64,000 nucleotides of DNA, from the NCBI GenBank assembly GCA_903821605.1, contig CAIJLZ010000008.1, positions 62,001-126,000 on the forward strand, read 5' to 3'. The position numbers were made by a program, and so were the translations under genes. The DNA comes from an uncultured Sphingomonadales bacterium (lineage in GTDB: Bacteria > Pseudomonadota > Alphaproteobacteria > Sphingomonadales > Sphingomonadaceae). Each line of letters opens with the position of its first letter. Within the stretch, counting starts at the first letter, position 1. Of the stretch, positions 19,101 through 28,081 are shown in pieces. Below the pieces are notes generated by a model that was given only the letters and a program-made list of their open reading frames with translations, was not told the origin of the DNA and ran no database searches.

Positions 19101-19164
19101 TTGTGCAGCGCACCATTTTTTGCTTGATCTTTCCGAAGGTGATGCTATGTTGCACTGCAGCATA
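19101..19164 (+). promoter_or_regulatory. Phasin promoter with two palindromic PhaR-type operators
   Basis: A promoter fits TTGATC (19124-19129), 16 bases, TATGTT (19146-19151). Over the -10 lies a 19-base near-perfect palindrome, TATGTTGCA-C-TGCAGCATA (19146-19164, one mismatch). A second TGC/GCA-rich element, TTGTGCAGCGCACCA, is at 19101-19115, just upstream of the -35. Both resemble the TGC/GCA-rich sites bound by PhaR, the PHA-sensing repressor of phasin genes in alphaproteobacteria. Binding is inferred; phaR is not in this window. Confidence 0.6.
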
Positions 19165-19243
19165 AGGCTCCAAAGTTCATCTGCGGCATTGCCCGACACT
19201 GAACGGTAGAGCCCATCACGGACCACCGTTTAGGAGTAAAGCA

Positions 19244-19708
19244 ATGGCGACGAAGACTGCGACTGCCGAAAAATTGATCGAAGCCAACGTGGAAAAGGCG
19301 ACCAAAGCCTTTGCCGACGTGAATGTGAAAGCGAAAGAAGCAATGGAAAAAGGTACCAAGCTGATGGCTGATGTCACCGAAATTGCGAAGGCCAACGTCG
19401 AAGCACTCGTCGAGTCGGGCAAGATCGCTGCCAAGGGCGGCGAAGCGCTCGCCAAGGACGCTGCCGAATATGGCAAGTCGACCTATGAAGCCGCCACTAC
19501 CGCCTTCAAGGAATTTGCCGCTGCGAAGACCCCGGCCGAACTGTTCCAGCTTCAGACCAACTTCGCCAAGAGCAGCATGGAATCCGCGATCAAGGAAGCC
19601 ACCAAGGGTTCGGAAGCCCTGCTGAAGTTCGCGGGCGAAGTGATCGCCCCGATCTCGACGCGCTATTCGGTGAATGTCGAAAAGTTCAAAACGGCTTTCC
19701 CGTTCTAA
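19244..19708 (+). CDS. Phasin family protein (PHA granule coat)
   Basis: A 154-residue, almost wholly alpha-helical, Ala/Lys/Glu-rich protein with the phasin_2 look: repeated [26 protein letters not shown]-type amphipathic heptads and the conserved segment [20 protein letters not shown] at about residues 99-118, ending in the phasin-like [14 protein letters not shown]. It is expected to coat PHA granules. The ATG at 19244 follows TAGGAG. It lies downstream of phaC with its own promoter and operator, and is followed by a strong terminator. Codon use is strongly biased, as expected for an abundant protein. Confidence 0.93.
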   Translation: MATKTATAEKLIEANVEKATKAFADVNVKAKEAMEKGTKLMADVTEIAKANVEALVESGKIAAKGGEALAKDAAEYGKSTYEAATTAFKEFAAAKTPAELFQLQTNFAKSSMESAIKEATKGSEALLKFAGEVIAPISTRYSVNVEKFKTAFPF

Positions 19709-19772
19709 TCTGCCCATTCTGATCCCGATACGCGCGCCGCAACGGCGGGCGGTCGACAGAAAATGCAAAGAA

Positions 19773-19806
19773 ACAGCCTCGCGCCATCGGCCGGGGCTGT
19801 TTTTTT
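19773..19806 (+). terminator. Rho-independent terminator of the phasin gene
   Basis: ACAGCCTCG (19773-19781) pairs with CGGGGCTGT (19792-19800) with one T-G pair, followed directly by a run of six T. A textbook terminator 64 bases after the phasin stop. Confidence 0.88.
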
Positions 19807-19883
19807 GTCATGATCGCAATCGCCCCCCTTGCCCGCCCATCATGCTTTGCCATATCCTGCGCATCATGATGACCCCAATAGCC

Positions 19884-20213
19884 ATGACGGAACGCAAGAG
19901 CGGCAAAGATGGCGACGGCACCGCTGGCGGTGTCGCGACCAAGACACGGACGAAGACGAAAAAGCCGTCCATGTACAAGGTGCTGATGCTGAACGACGAC
20001 TATACCCCGATGGAATTCGTCGTCCATGTGCTGCAACATTTCTTCAAGATGAGCATGGACGATGCGACACGGGTCATGTTGCACGTTCATCAACGGGGCG
20101 TCGGCATCTGCGGGGTCTTCAGCTATGAAGTCGCGGAAACCAAGGTGACACAAGTCATGGATTTCGCGCGCCAGCATCAGCACCCGCTCCAGTGCACGCT
20201 GGAACAGGCGTAA
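19884..20213 (+). CDS. clpS: ClpS adaptor of the ClpAP protease
   Basis: ClpS delivers N-degron substrates to ClpA. The core [21 protein letters not shown] contains the substrate-pocket residues NDD and [26 protein letters not shown] is the rest of the recognition fold. Length 109 residues from the ATG at 19884 ([10 protein letters not shown]); in-frame ATGs at 19866 and 19869 are alternatives and no Shine-Dalgarno decides between them. clpA is not next to it, where it often lies; instead a membrane-protein gene overlaps its last 22 bases. Confidence 0.92.
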   Translation: MTERKSGKDGDGTAGGVATKTRTKTKKPSMYKVLMLNDDYTPMEFVVHVLQHFFKMSMDDATRVMLHVHQRGVGICGVFSYEVAETKVTQVMDFARQHQHPLQCTLEQA

Positions 20214-22030
20214 CCCCCTATCGCCACGGGGATCCTGTCCCTACCGCGTCCGGTCAACGACCGGATGTGTTGCTGTTCTGCCTGTTGTGGCTCGGTTGCG
20301 CGCTGTTTCTGGTGGTCACGCAATGGCATGACATCGTCCAGTTCAAACTGCCGGATACGGACGACAATCTGCGCCTGATGCAGATCCGCGACTGGTTGGG
20401 CGGACAGGGCTGGTTCGATCTGCGGCAATATCGGCTTGATCCCCCGGCCGGCGCGGACATTCATTGGACCCGGCTGATCGACCTGCCCTATGCGCTGATC
20501 ATCACCCTGTTTACGCCGTTGATGGGCAACGGCCTTGCCGAACATGTGGCGGTAACACTGGTGCCGCTGCTGATCTTGGGTGCCACCATGGCCGGACTGG
20601 CCGCCATTGTACGGCGCGCCGTCGGGCCGGATGCCTGGGCGTGGCCGATGGTGTTGCTGATGATGGCCACCCCGGTCGTCGGCATGATGAGCCCGTTGCG
20701 GATCGACCATCATGGCGCGCAATTGCTCTGTCTGGTGCTGATGCTCTGGGGATTGGGAAGCTCGACCCGACTGCAGGGTGGGCTGGTCGCCGGTGCGGCG
20801 CTGGCCACCTCGCTGGTCATCGGGGTGGAGATGCTGCCCTATCTCGCGATTGGGGCGGCCTGTGCCGTCACCTTCTGGATCATCGACGAACAGGAGCATG
20901 ACCGGCTGCGCGGCTTTGGCGTCGGCGCGGCCAGCATCACCCTCATCGGCCTTTATGGTTTTATCCCCCCAGCCGCGCGCTTCAGCCACTTATGCGACCA
21001 GTTGACGGCCAGCTATTATCCCGCTGTGCTCGGCGGCAGTGCGGCCCTGCTCGCCGCCGGGCTGATCCCGCTGCGGCGCTGGCAACTGCGGCTCGCTGGC
21101 GCCGGGCTTGCCGGGCTGATCGCCATTGCCCTGTTGCTGACAAGCGGCGGCGATAGCTGCATCACCGACCCTTATCGCGCCATTGATCCGGACGCCCGTC
21201 GGCTGTGGCTCGATTCCGTCGGTGAAGCGCTGCCCTTATGGAAGCAGGATCTGCAAACCATCCTCTCCATGCCGGTCTTCCCGCTGTTCGGCCTCGCCGG
21301 GGCACTATGGATGTGGCGTCGTCAAACGGGTGACGACCGCCGGATCTGGGGTGTCATCCTGCTGATCGGCACGGCATCGATCCTGCTTTGCCTACTATCG
21401 ACGCGCGCCGGCATTCCCGCCCAATTGCTTGCCATTCCGGGCGCGGCAGCACTGATGGCGGCGGGCCGGGCGCGGCTGGTGGCCAATGCGCGGCCCTTGG
21501 CCCGCGTCCTTGGCACGGTGCTGTGGCTCGGCGTCGTATCGGGCATGATCGTCCGGCTGGTGATCGTCGCCTTTGTGCCCGATCCCACGGCACAGGTCGC
21601 CTCCCCCCAAGGCAGCGACAAAAGTAGCGGCAAAGCGGCCGGAACCGGGCCTAAGCTCGACTGCCTGACACCAGCGGCGCTGGCGACATTGAACCACCTC
21701 CCTGCCGGCACCATGATGGCGGCAATAGACCTGTCACCTGCCCTGCTTGTGCATAGCCACCAACGCGCCGTCGCCGGGCCTTATCATCGCAACGGCGCGG
21801 CGATTGCGGGCGTGATGAACGCCTTTGCCGGTACCGAAGCCGCGGCCCATGACTTTATCCGGGCGCACCATACCGACTATGTCCTGATCTGCCCCAGCTT
21901 GACCGAACATGAAATCTATCAGAAGCGCGCGCCATCGGGCTTCCAGCAACAGCTTCTCGCTGGTAAGGCCCCGGCGTGGCTGGTCCCCCTGCCCAGCCTT
22001 CCTGCCTATCGCCTCTTCCGGGTCAAGTAG
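20192..22030 (+). CDS. Polytopic membrane protein, STT3-like GT-C fold (predicted glycosyltransferase)
   Basis: A 612-residue inner-membrane protein with about 11-13 hydrophobic helices and a soluble C-terminal domain of roughly 140 residues, the layout of STT3/AglB/PglB oligosaccharyltransferases and other GT-C enzymes. After the first helix comes [15 protein letters not shown] (about 54-68), resembling the acidic metal-binding first-loop motif, then [12 protein letters not shown]. After the fifth hydrophobic segment comes IDHHGAQLL (about 171-179), like the DHH loop of STT3. I could not find a WWDYG motif in the C-terminal part, so it is probably not a true oligosaccharyltransferase. The start is a GTG overlapping clpS by 22 bases; a GTG near 20266 is possible. 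The next gene starts directly after its stop. Substrate unknown. Confidence 0.6.
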   Translation: MHAGTGVTPYRHGDPVPTASGQRPDVLLFCLLWLGCALFLVVTQWHDIVQFKLPDTDDNLRLMQIRDWLGGQGWFDLRQYRLDPPAGADIHWTRLIDLPYALIITLFTPLMGNGLAEHVAVTLVPLLILGATMAGLAAIVRRAVGPDAWAWPMVLLMMATPVVGMMSPLRIDHHGAQLLCLVLMLWGLGSSTRLQGGLVAGAALATSLVIGVEMLPYLAIGAACAVTFWIIDEQEHDRLRGFGVGAASITLIGLYGFIPPAARFSHLCDQLTASYYPAVLGGSAALLAAGLIPLRRWQLRLAGAGLAGLIAIALLLTSGGDSCITDPYRAIDPDARRLWLDSVGEALPLWKQDLQTILSMPVFPLFGLAGALWMWRRQTGDDRRIWGVILLIGTASILLCLLSTRAGIPAQLLAIPGAAALMAAGRARLVANARPLARVLGTVLWLGVVSGMIVRLVIVAFVPDPTAQVASPQGSDKSSGKAAGTGPKLDCLTPAALATLNHLPAGTMMAAIDLSPALLVHSHQRAVAGPYHRNGAAIAGVMNAFAGTEAAAHDFIRAHHTDYVLICPSLTEHEIYQKRAPSGFQQQLLAGKAPAWLVPLPSLPAYRLFRVK

Positions 22031-23599
22031 ATGAATCAATCAGTGACGCCTTGGTGGCAAACTCGTGTTTACGTGGTGCTGCTGATCATCTTGGCCGGCG
22101 CCCCCTTCTGGTGGCCCGCCGTGCCACCGCTGGTCGATCTACCCGGCCATATGGGGCGCTATCAGGTACAGCTTGAGATCGGCAGCAACCCGTTTTTCCG
22201 AGAATATTTCGATTTCCAATGGAGCCTGATCGCCAATCTGGGGATCGATCTGCTGGTGCAGATCTTTGGGCCGCTGATCGGGCTGGAAACCACGATCAAG
22301 GCCGTTGTGATCGCCATCCCGATGATTACGGTCGCGGGCTTGCTGCTGATCGCACGCGAGGCACATGGCCGCTTGCCCGCCACAGCCGCCTTCGTCCTGC
22401 CGCTCAGCATCGGCTATCCACTGCATTTCGGCTTCGTCAATTTCTCCCTGTCGATGGGCTTGGCGCTGCTTGCCTTTGGCTGGTGGATGCGACTTGACCG
22501 GCTGGGAAAAAACAGGCTGCGCATCGCCCTGTTCGTCCCGATCAGCATCTCCATCTGGATCGTCCATATTTATGGCTGGGGTCTGCTTGGCCTGTTGGTC
22601 GGGGCCTATGAATGGCACCGGACCGGCTGGCGGCGCACCTTTCACGCGGTGGTGCGCTGTCTGCCGCTGGCCCTGCCCTTGCTGATGATGATCATATGGC
22701 GTGGCGACGCGAGTGGCAGCACCAGCGGATGGTTCAAGATCATCGCCAAATTAATCTGGTTGCTGGCCGCGCTAAGGGATGAGCAATATCATTTCGACAT
22801 CGCTTCAGTCGTCACGCTACTGATCCTGCCGATCCTATGCATGGGTTACGGCTGGTGGCATCAACGCCGCGGCTTCAGTACCTTGCTCGCGCTGGCGACG
22901 GCATTGATTGCCGTGGCTTACCTCTGCATCCCCCGACTGTTGCTAGGTTCTGCCTTTGCCGACATGCGGCTCACACCCTTTTTGCTTGCGATTTGGGTGC
23001 TGACGGCAAAGCCGAAAATTTTCTCACGCGACGTGCAATATATTTTCGCCACTCTTGGTCTCGCGTTCTTTTTGCTGCGGACCGGGATGACAACGGAACA
23101 TCTGGTCCGTCTTGATCGCGACTTCACCGCGCAATTGGAAGCCTTGCCCCATATCCCCCGCAACCGCCGGATATTCGCGCAAATCAACCTCCCCTGTCAA
23201 AGAAGCTGGGCATCAAGCCGGATGGATCACCTGTCATCCATGGCAACGGTGCGGCGCGGGGCGTTCGTCAACGATCAGTGGGACATGCCGGGCGCACAGT
23301 TGCTCCGCATCCATCATCCGCAGATCAAGACTTGGACCAAAGATCCAACCCAAATTGCCCGGCCAAATGAATGCCCGCAACCGCAGGGCAACACCTATGA
23401 TCAGGCGATGCGTGAATTTCCGCGTTATGCTTATGATTATCTATGGTTGATCGACTTCACCCCGGACATGCTGCCGCAGCATGATCCGACCCTGACCCTC
23501 ATCTGGCAGGGCCAAAAAAGCGGCGCGCTCTACCGGATTGGCTCAGCCACACAGGCAAGCGACACCCCAACCGGGAAGGCACCCCGCACCAGCCAGTGA
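22031..23599 (+). CDS. Polytopic membrane protein of unknown function (possible GT-C glycosyltransferase)
   Basis: A 522-residue protein, hydrophobic from residue 10 to about 355 (around ten helices), ending in a hydrophilic domain. After the first helix lies PPLVDLPGHMGRYQ, the DLPxH-type loop seen in several uncharacterised GT-C-like bacterial membrane proteins. The ATG directly follows the preceding stop, so the two are surely co-translated. Its last 70 bases overlap the 3' end of the methyltransferase on the other strand. I do not recognise a named family. The pairing with the STT3-like protein suggests a shared role in lipid-linked sugar or surface glycan chemistry; this is inference. 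Confidence 0.6.
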   Translation: MNQSVTPWWQTRVYVVLLIILAGAPFWWPAVPPLVDLPGHMGRYQVQLEIGSNPFFREYFDFQWSLIANLGIDLLVQIFGPLIGLETTIKAVVIAIPMITVAGLLLIAREAHGRLPATAAFVLPLSIGYPLHFGFVNFSLSMGLALLAFGWWMRLDRLGKNRLRIALFVPISISIWIVHIYGWGLLGLLVGAYEWHRTGWRRTFHAVVRCLPLALPLLMMIIWRGDASGSTSGWFKIIAKLIWLLAALRDEQYHFDIASVVTLLILPILCMGYGWWHQRRGFSTLLALATALIAVAYLCIPRLLLGSAFADMRLTPFLLAIWVLTAKPKIFSRDVQYIFATLGLAFFLLRTGMTTEHLVRLDRDFTAQLEALPHIPRNRRIFAQINLPCQRSWASSRMDHLSSMATVRRGAFVNDQWDMPGAQLLRIHHPQIKTWTKDPTQIARPNECPQPQGNTYDQAMREFPRYAYDYLWLIDFTPDMLPQHDPTLTLIWQGQKSGALYRIGSATQASDTPTGKAPRTSQ

Positions 23600-24264
23600 C
23601 GTTCGCTCGCGAACAGTCCCTTGAGCACGCGATTGACCAGCCCACCCGGCATCGCATCGTCACCACCCTCGCGCCCCGTCAGCTTGCCGACAGCACGAGC
23701 AGCGACCACAAGCGGGAATAACAAGGTGTTGAAATAGCTGATATAGCTGATGCGGAACCCCGCATCCTCAACTACCTTGCGCAGGCCCGCGCGCGTGTAA
23801 CGCCGCTGATGATGGTGGACCGCATCATGCGCACTCCACAGCCAACGCATGGCGGGAACCGTTAACAATATCCGGCCACCCGGTGCCAATTTTTCGCGTA
23901 ACGTGGCGAGCGCAGGACCATCTTGCGGGATATGTTCCAGCACATCGAGCAACACGATCATGTCATAGGCAGCACCCGCGATACGGTCGCCATCCTCAGG
24001 CAGAAAACCGCCTTGAATGGCAAGCCCGGAACGCTGCATCGCCCATTCGCGGGCACCGTCATCCGGTTCCAGCGCATCCACTGCGCCGAATTGCTGCAAC
24101 ATCGCAATGTTGGAGCCGGTGCCACAACCCACCTCAAGAATGCGGGCAGACTTGGGCGGCGCGACCCGGCGGCGGATCAGATCAGTAATAATTTGACGAC
24201 GAGCGGCAAACCACCAATGCGTCCCATCAATTTCAGCCATGCGGTCATAGGCAGCGCGATCCAT
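23530..24264 (-). CDS. Class I SAM-dependent methyltransferase
   Basis: 244 residues. Motif I is ARILEVGCGTGSNIAML (about 42-58), the acidic residue after strand 2 is in DALEPDDGAREWA, and motif IV is YDMIVLLDVLEHIPQD; LAPGGRILLTVPAMRWLW and HHHQRRYTRAGLRKVVEDAGF are typical of UbiG/Cfa-like small-molecule methyltransferases found in glycan clusters. The ATG at 24264 shares one base with the stop of the upstream glycosyltransferase (TGATG), so the two are translationally coupled. A hydrophobic segment SYFNTLLFPLVVAARAVG suggests membrane association. Substrate unknown; a lipid-linked sugar or polyprenyl lipid is plausible. Confidence 0.85.
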   Translation of the reverse strand: MDRAAYDRMAEIDGTHWWFAARRQIITDLIRRRVAPPKSARILEVGCGTGSNIAMLQQFGAVDALEPDDGAREWAMQRSGLAIQGGFLPEDGDRIAGAAYDMIVLLDVLEHIPQDGPALATLREKLAPGGRILLTVPAMRWLWSAHDAVHHHQRRYTRAGLRKVVEDAGFRISYISYFNTLLFPLVVAARAVGKLTGREGGDDAMPGGLVNRVLKGLFASERHWLVRGAFPVGVSLACVAEPIR

Positions 24265-25220
24265 CAACCTTCCCCCATGCCAACCGTATCACGCACGACA
24301 TAAATCGGCCGCTGCTTGGTCTCCGTCAGGATGCGGCCAACATATTCGCCCAGCACGCCAAGCGAGATGAGCTGAAGCCCACCGAAAAACAAAATAGCGA
24401 CCATCATCGATGCATAGCCCGGCACATCGACACCCGATATCAACGTATGGATCGCGACATAGGCGGCATAGACCAGCGCAAACAGCGCGATCACTGCGCC
24501 GATATAGCTCCACACCCGCAGCGGCACCGTTGATGCCGAGGTAATACCGTCAAGCGCCAGGGTCCACAGCTTCCAATAACGGAATTTGGTGGTGCCGATG
24601 GTGCGTTCCACCCGGTCATATTCCACCGCCGTCTGGTGGAAACCCGACCAAGCGAACAAGCCCTTCATGAAGCGATTGCGTTCCGGCATGCGGCAGATGA
24701 CATCCACCACCTTGCGGTCCAGCAGGCGGAAATCGCCGGCATGTTCGGGGATTTTATCGGTTGAGAGCCAATTATGCGCGCGATAATAAAGATCGGCCGT
24801 TAACCGCTTGGGCAGGCTGTCGCTCTCGCGATTGCGCCGGACCCCATAGACGACCTCAAACCCATCGCGCCATTTGGCAACCATCTCGCCAATGACTTCT
24901 GGCGGGTCTTGCAAGTCGACATCGATCGGGATCACTGCCTCGCCCCGCGCATGATCAAGGCCCGCCGATAGCGCCGCCTCTTTACCGAAATTGCGCGACA
25001 GCGAGATCGCCCGCACGCGCGGTTCTTGCGCATGGGCGGCGAGAATCGCGGCCATGGTCGCATCAGTACTGCCATCGTCGATAAACAGGATTTCCCAACC
25101 GGCCACCGTCGGCACGAGATCGAGAATCGGCGCGACCCGCGCAACAAACGGGGCGATGCCATCTTGCTCGTCCTTGACGGGCACGATGATGGTCAGTGTC
25201 GGCGCAGCGTGTTGGTCCAT
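24264..25220 (-). CDS. Family 2 glycosyltransferase, polyprenyl-phosphate (GtrB/DPM1/ArnC-like)
   Basis: A 318-residue GT2 enzyme. The N-terminal GT-A domain shows LTIIVPVKDEQDGI, the nucleotide-binding DDGSTDAT, ISLSRNFGKEAALSAGLDHARG, and the DxD region VIPIDVDLQDPPEVI. The acceptor-side motif ERNRFMKGLFAWSGF is typical of GtrB/ArnC-type transferases. Two C-terminal transmembrane helices (about 235-257 and 275-297) end in LGEYVGRILTETKQRP. These enzymes load a sugar onto undecaprenyl phosphate for use on the outer side of the membrane. Such a donor is what a GT-C enzyme uses, which makes the neighbouring membrane proteins candidates. Start ATG 25220; the longer open frame upstream is the divergent promoter region. 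Confidence 0.9.
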   Translation of the reverse strand: MDQHAAPTLTIIVPVKDEQDGIAPFVARVAPILDLVPTVAGWEILFIDDGSTDATMAAILAAHAQEPRVRAISLSRNFGKEAALSAGLDHARGEAVIPIDVDLQDPPEVIGEMVAKWRDGFEVVYGVRRNRESDSLPKRLTADLYYRAHNWLSTDKIPEHAGDFRLLDRKVVDVICRMPERNRFMKGLFAWSGFHQTAVEYDRVERTIGTTKFRYWKLWTLALDGITSASTVPLRVWSYIGAVIALFALVYAAYVAIHTLISGVDVPGYASMMVAILFFGGLQLISLGVLGEYVGRILTETKQRPIYVVRDTVGMGEG

Positions 25221-25373
25221 GCGCAGCCCTTTGCCACAGTCCTGCTTTGATTGGGTTAAGGAAAACGCGCATGGCGCAAAATTCTTCAATAGGCAACAAT
25301 GCTGGACGAATGACCAAAGGCCAAGATATGGCTGAGGCATGAAACCCGCCAAGCCGATGGAGGTGATGGCCGC

Positions 25374-26777
25374 ATGACACCGGACAGCAATATCCTCACC
25401 GCCAGCGAGACCCGTGCGGCCGAACAACTGATCTTTGATCGCGGCGTGGCGGTGATCGAGTTGATGGAACTGGCGGGCAAGCAAGTGGCCGACGCCATCT
25501 GCCGCTATCGTCAACACAAGTCGACTCTGGTGATTTGCGGCCCCGGCAATAATGGCGGTGATGGTTATGTCGTCGCCCGCCTATTGCAAGAGCGCGGCTG
25601 GCCAGTGCGCGTCGCCGCGCTCGCCGCCCCGAAGACGGAAGCCGCCAGCCTCGCACGCAGCCGCTGGCCGGGCCCGGTTGAACCGCTTGAAACGGCGGCG
25701 CCCGGCCTGCTGCTGGTGGATGCGTTGTTCGGCACCGGCCTTGGTCGCGCGCTTGACGAGATGCCGCAGCGCCGTTTGCGGGAACTGGCGGCGGCAGCGC
25801 GCTTCCGGGTCGCCATCGATCTGCCCAGCGGCGTCGCAAGCGATGATGGAACCGTGTTCGGTGATGTCCCGGCCTTTGATCTCACCATCGCGCTCGGCTG
25901 TCTCAAGCCCGCCCATCTGCTGCAACCCGGGGCGGCAACATGCGGCACGGTGCGGCTCGGCGACATTGGCCTTGGCGGCACGTCGCAACTGCATAGCCTC
26001 AGCCGACCGGCGCTCGCTGCCCCCGGCCCCGACAGCCACAAATACAAGCGCGGCTATGCCTTGATCTTCGGCGGGGAAATGGCCGGGGCATCGGCGCTGG
26101 CCGCGATGGCCGCCGCACGCTCGGGCGCAGGCTATATCCGGCTGGTGACCCCGACCCCGGCACCGCTCAGCCTGCCGCACGCGATCATCCGCACCGTCGA
26201 TGACAGCGCCGGCCACTGGCTCAAGGATGAACGCGTCAATGCGGTACTGATCGGACCCGGCCTTGGGCGCGATGAATCCGCGCGCTGCTGGCTGGACCAG
26301 ATCCTCGCCACGCCGCGCCATCTGGTGCTGGATGCCGATGCGCTGATGCTGATGTCAGGTCATGATCTTGACCGGCTGGCGACCCGTGGCGAGCCAGCAA
26401 TCCTCACCCCGCATGAGGGCGAGTTCAACCATCTATTCGGCAAGCTCCCCGGCTCCAAGGTCGACCGCGCCCGCGCCGCTGCGGCGCGTGCCGGGGCGGT
26501 GGTGGTGCTGAAAGGCGCGGACAGTGTCATCGCCGCACCCGATGGCCGGGCCGTCATTGCGCCCACCGCCAGCCACTGGCTATCGACCGCCGGAACCGGC
26601 GATGTGCTGGCCGGATTGACCGCCGGATTGCTCGCCACCGGGCTTGATCCGTTCGACGCCGCCTGCGCCGCGCAATGGCTACATGGCGAGGCGGCGCGGC
26701 TGGCCGGACCATTATTGATTGCAGATGACCTTGTCGCGGCCCTGCCACACGCCTATGCGCCGTGCCTAAGCCTATGA
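25374..26777 (+). CDS. nnr: Bifunctional NAD(P)H-hydrate epimerase/ADP-dependent dehydratase Nnr
   Basis: Repairs hydrated NAD(P)H. 467 residues: an N-terminal YjeF_N epimerase domain (about 8-210; CGPGNNGGDGYVVAR, VDALFGTGLGR, AIDLPSGVASDDG) and a C-terminal ribokinase-like dehydratase (about 220-467; GGEMAGASALAAMAAARSGAG, GPGLGRDES, LDADAL, ILTPHEGEFNHL, and the nucleotide motif STAGTGDVLAGLTAGLL). The ATG at 25374 opens a divergent 153-bp intergenic region shared with the GT2 gene. Its stop overlaps the next start by ATGA. Confidence 0.96.
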   Translation: MTPDSNILTASETRAAEQLIFDRGVAVIELMELAGKQVADAICRYRQHKSTLVICGPGNNGGDGYVVARLLQERGWPVRVAALAAPKTEAASLARSRWPGPVEPLETAAPGLLLVDALFGTGLGRALDEMPQRRLRELAAAARFRVAIDLPSGVASDDGTVFGDVPAFDLTIALGCLKPAHLLQPGAATCGTVRLGDIGLGGTSQLHSLSRPALAAPGPDSHKYKRGYALIFGGEMAGASALAAMAAARSGAGYIRLVTPTPAPLSLPHAIIRTVDDSAGHWLKDERVNAVLIGPGLGRDESARCWLDQILATPRHLVLDADALMLMSGHDLDRLATRGEPAILTPHEGEFNHLFGKLPGSKVDRARAAAARAGAVVVLKGADSVIAAPDGRAVIAPTASHWLSTAGTGDVLAGLTAGLLATGLDPFDAACAAQWLHGEAARLAGPLLIADDLVAALPHAYAPCLSL

Positions 26778-27991
26778 CAGATACAGACACAGACAACGAA
26801 GAAATCATCCGCCTCGCTGCGCGCGGCGACGGCATGACCGCATCCGGCCGTGCCATTCCGCTATCCGCCCCCGGCGACATGGTCACCTTTGACGCGCAGG
26901 TCATCCCCGGCCCGCATCATGTCGACCCGGTGTGCAAGCACTTCCCCGGCTGCGGCGGGTGCCAACTCCAACATGTCGACGATGCCGCTTATGGCGACTA
27001 TCTGATCGCCCGGATTCGCGATGCGCTGACCTCGCAGAAAATCACCCCGCCCGAGATTCGTGCGCCCCATATCTCGCCCCCCGGCGCCCGCCGCCGCGCG
27101 ACCTTGCACGCCGAAAAGCGCGGCAAGGAACTCCGCCTCGGCTTCCTCGAAAAGGGCAGCCACAAGCTGGTCGATTTGAACATGTGCCCGGTGATGGACC
27201 CGGTGTTATGGGCGCTGATCAAGCCGCTCAAAAAGCTGCTCACCACCGCCATGCCGGGACGGGGCAATGCGACGATCCAGCTCGACCGCAGCGATCAGGG
27301 CATTGCCGTGTTGCTTGGCAAGTTCCCGGTCGAAGGCCTTGCCGCAACCGAGGCGCTGATCGATTTCGCGCAGGAACACAAGCTGGCCCGGCTGGCGCTC
27401 GACGAGGGCTATGGTCCCGAAGCGCGCTGGGAACCGGAACCGGCGACGGTGACATTGGGCGGCGTGCCGGTGCAATTGCCGCTGGAGCCGTTCCTTCAGG
27501 CAACGCTTGATGGCGAGGCGCTGCTGGTCAACACCGTGTTGGACATTTGCGCGGGCGCGACCCGTGTGGCCGATCTATTTGCCGGGATCGGCACCTTTGC
27601 GTTGCCGCTCGCCGTCAATGCGCAGGTCATTGCGGCCGAAGGCGCACGCGCGGCCGCCTTCTCGCTACAACAAGCCACCAACCGGGCGAAGCGCCCACTC
27701 CAGATCCAGCATCGCGACCTGTTCCGCAATCCATTGATGACCGACGAACTGAACGGCCTTGATGCCGTGGTGATCGACCCGCCGCGCGCGGGTGCTGCCA
27801 TGCAGATGGAAGAGCTGGCGAAAAGCACCGTCCCGCTGATCGCAGCGGTCTCGTGCAACCCCGCCACCTTCGCCCGCGATGTCAGGCCCTTGCTGGACGC
27901 CGGGTTTCAGATCGACTGGATCCAGCCAATCGGCCAGTTCCGTTGGTCAACCCATGTGGAACTGGTGGCGCGGATCAGCCGGGCCAGCTAG
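26774..27991 (+). CDS. 23S rRNA (uracil-C5)-methyltransferase, RlmD/TrmA family
   Basis: 405 residues. Radical-free iron-sulfur RNA methyltransferase of the RumA/RlmD type: Cys ligands CKHFPGCGGCQLQHV at about 54-68 and a fourth Cys in DLNMCPVMDP; SAM-binding VADLFAGIGTFALPLA; DPPRAGAAM; and the catalytic Cys in AAVSCNPATFARD. A short N-terminal segment resembles a reduced TRAM domain (about residues 9-44). The ATG at 26774 overlaps the nnr stop (ATGA), favouring it over the GTG 12 bases upstream. RlmD specificity (U1939) is assumed from the family and is not proven by sequence. Confidence 0.88.
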   Translation: MTDTDTDNEEIIRLAARGDGMTASGRAIPLSAPGDMVTFDAQVIPGPHHVDPVCKHFPGCGGCQLQHVDDAAYGDYLIARIRDALTSQKITPPEIRAPHISPPGARRRATLHAEKRGKELRLGFLEKGSHKLVDLNMCPVMDPVLWALIKPLKKLLTTAMPGRGNATIQLDRSDQGIAVLLGKFPVEGLAATEALIDFAQEHKLARLALDEGYGPEARWEPEPATVTLGGVPVQLPLEPFLQATLDGEALLVNTVLDICAGATRVADLFAGIGTFALPLAVNAQVIAAEGARAAAFSLQQATNRAKRPLQIQHRDLFRNPLMTDELNGLDAVVIDPPRAGAAMQMEELAKSTVPLIAAVSCNPATFARDVRPLLDAGFQIDWIQPIGQFRWSTHVELVARISRAS

Positions 27992-28026
27992 CGCTCACCC
28001 CTGCCAAACCCCGGCAACACCGCCAC

Positions 28027-28063
28027 AAAAAAGGCCCCTTCCCAGCAGGAAGAGGCCTTTTTT
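28027..28063. terminator. Bidirectional rho-independent terminator
   Basis: AAAAAAGGCC-C-CTTCC on the left pairs with GGAAG-A-GGCCTTTTTT on the right, with a short loop and T-runs on both strands. It serves the convergent RlmD-type gene and ppiB. Confidence 0.93.
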
Positions 28064-28081
28064 AATCGCGGTGGCGAACAA

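Noticed and set aside
20192-25220. Horizontally acquired island
   Set aside because: No integrase, tRNA junction, flanking repeats or clear base-composition shift is visible; the block may be a normal accessory locus.
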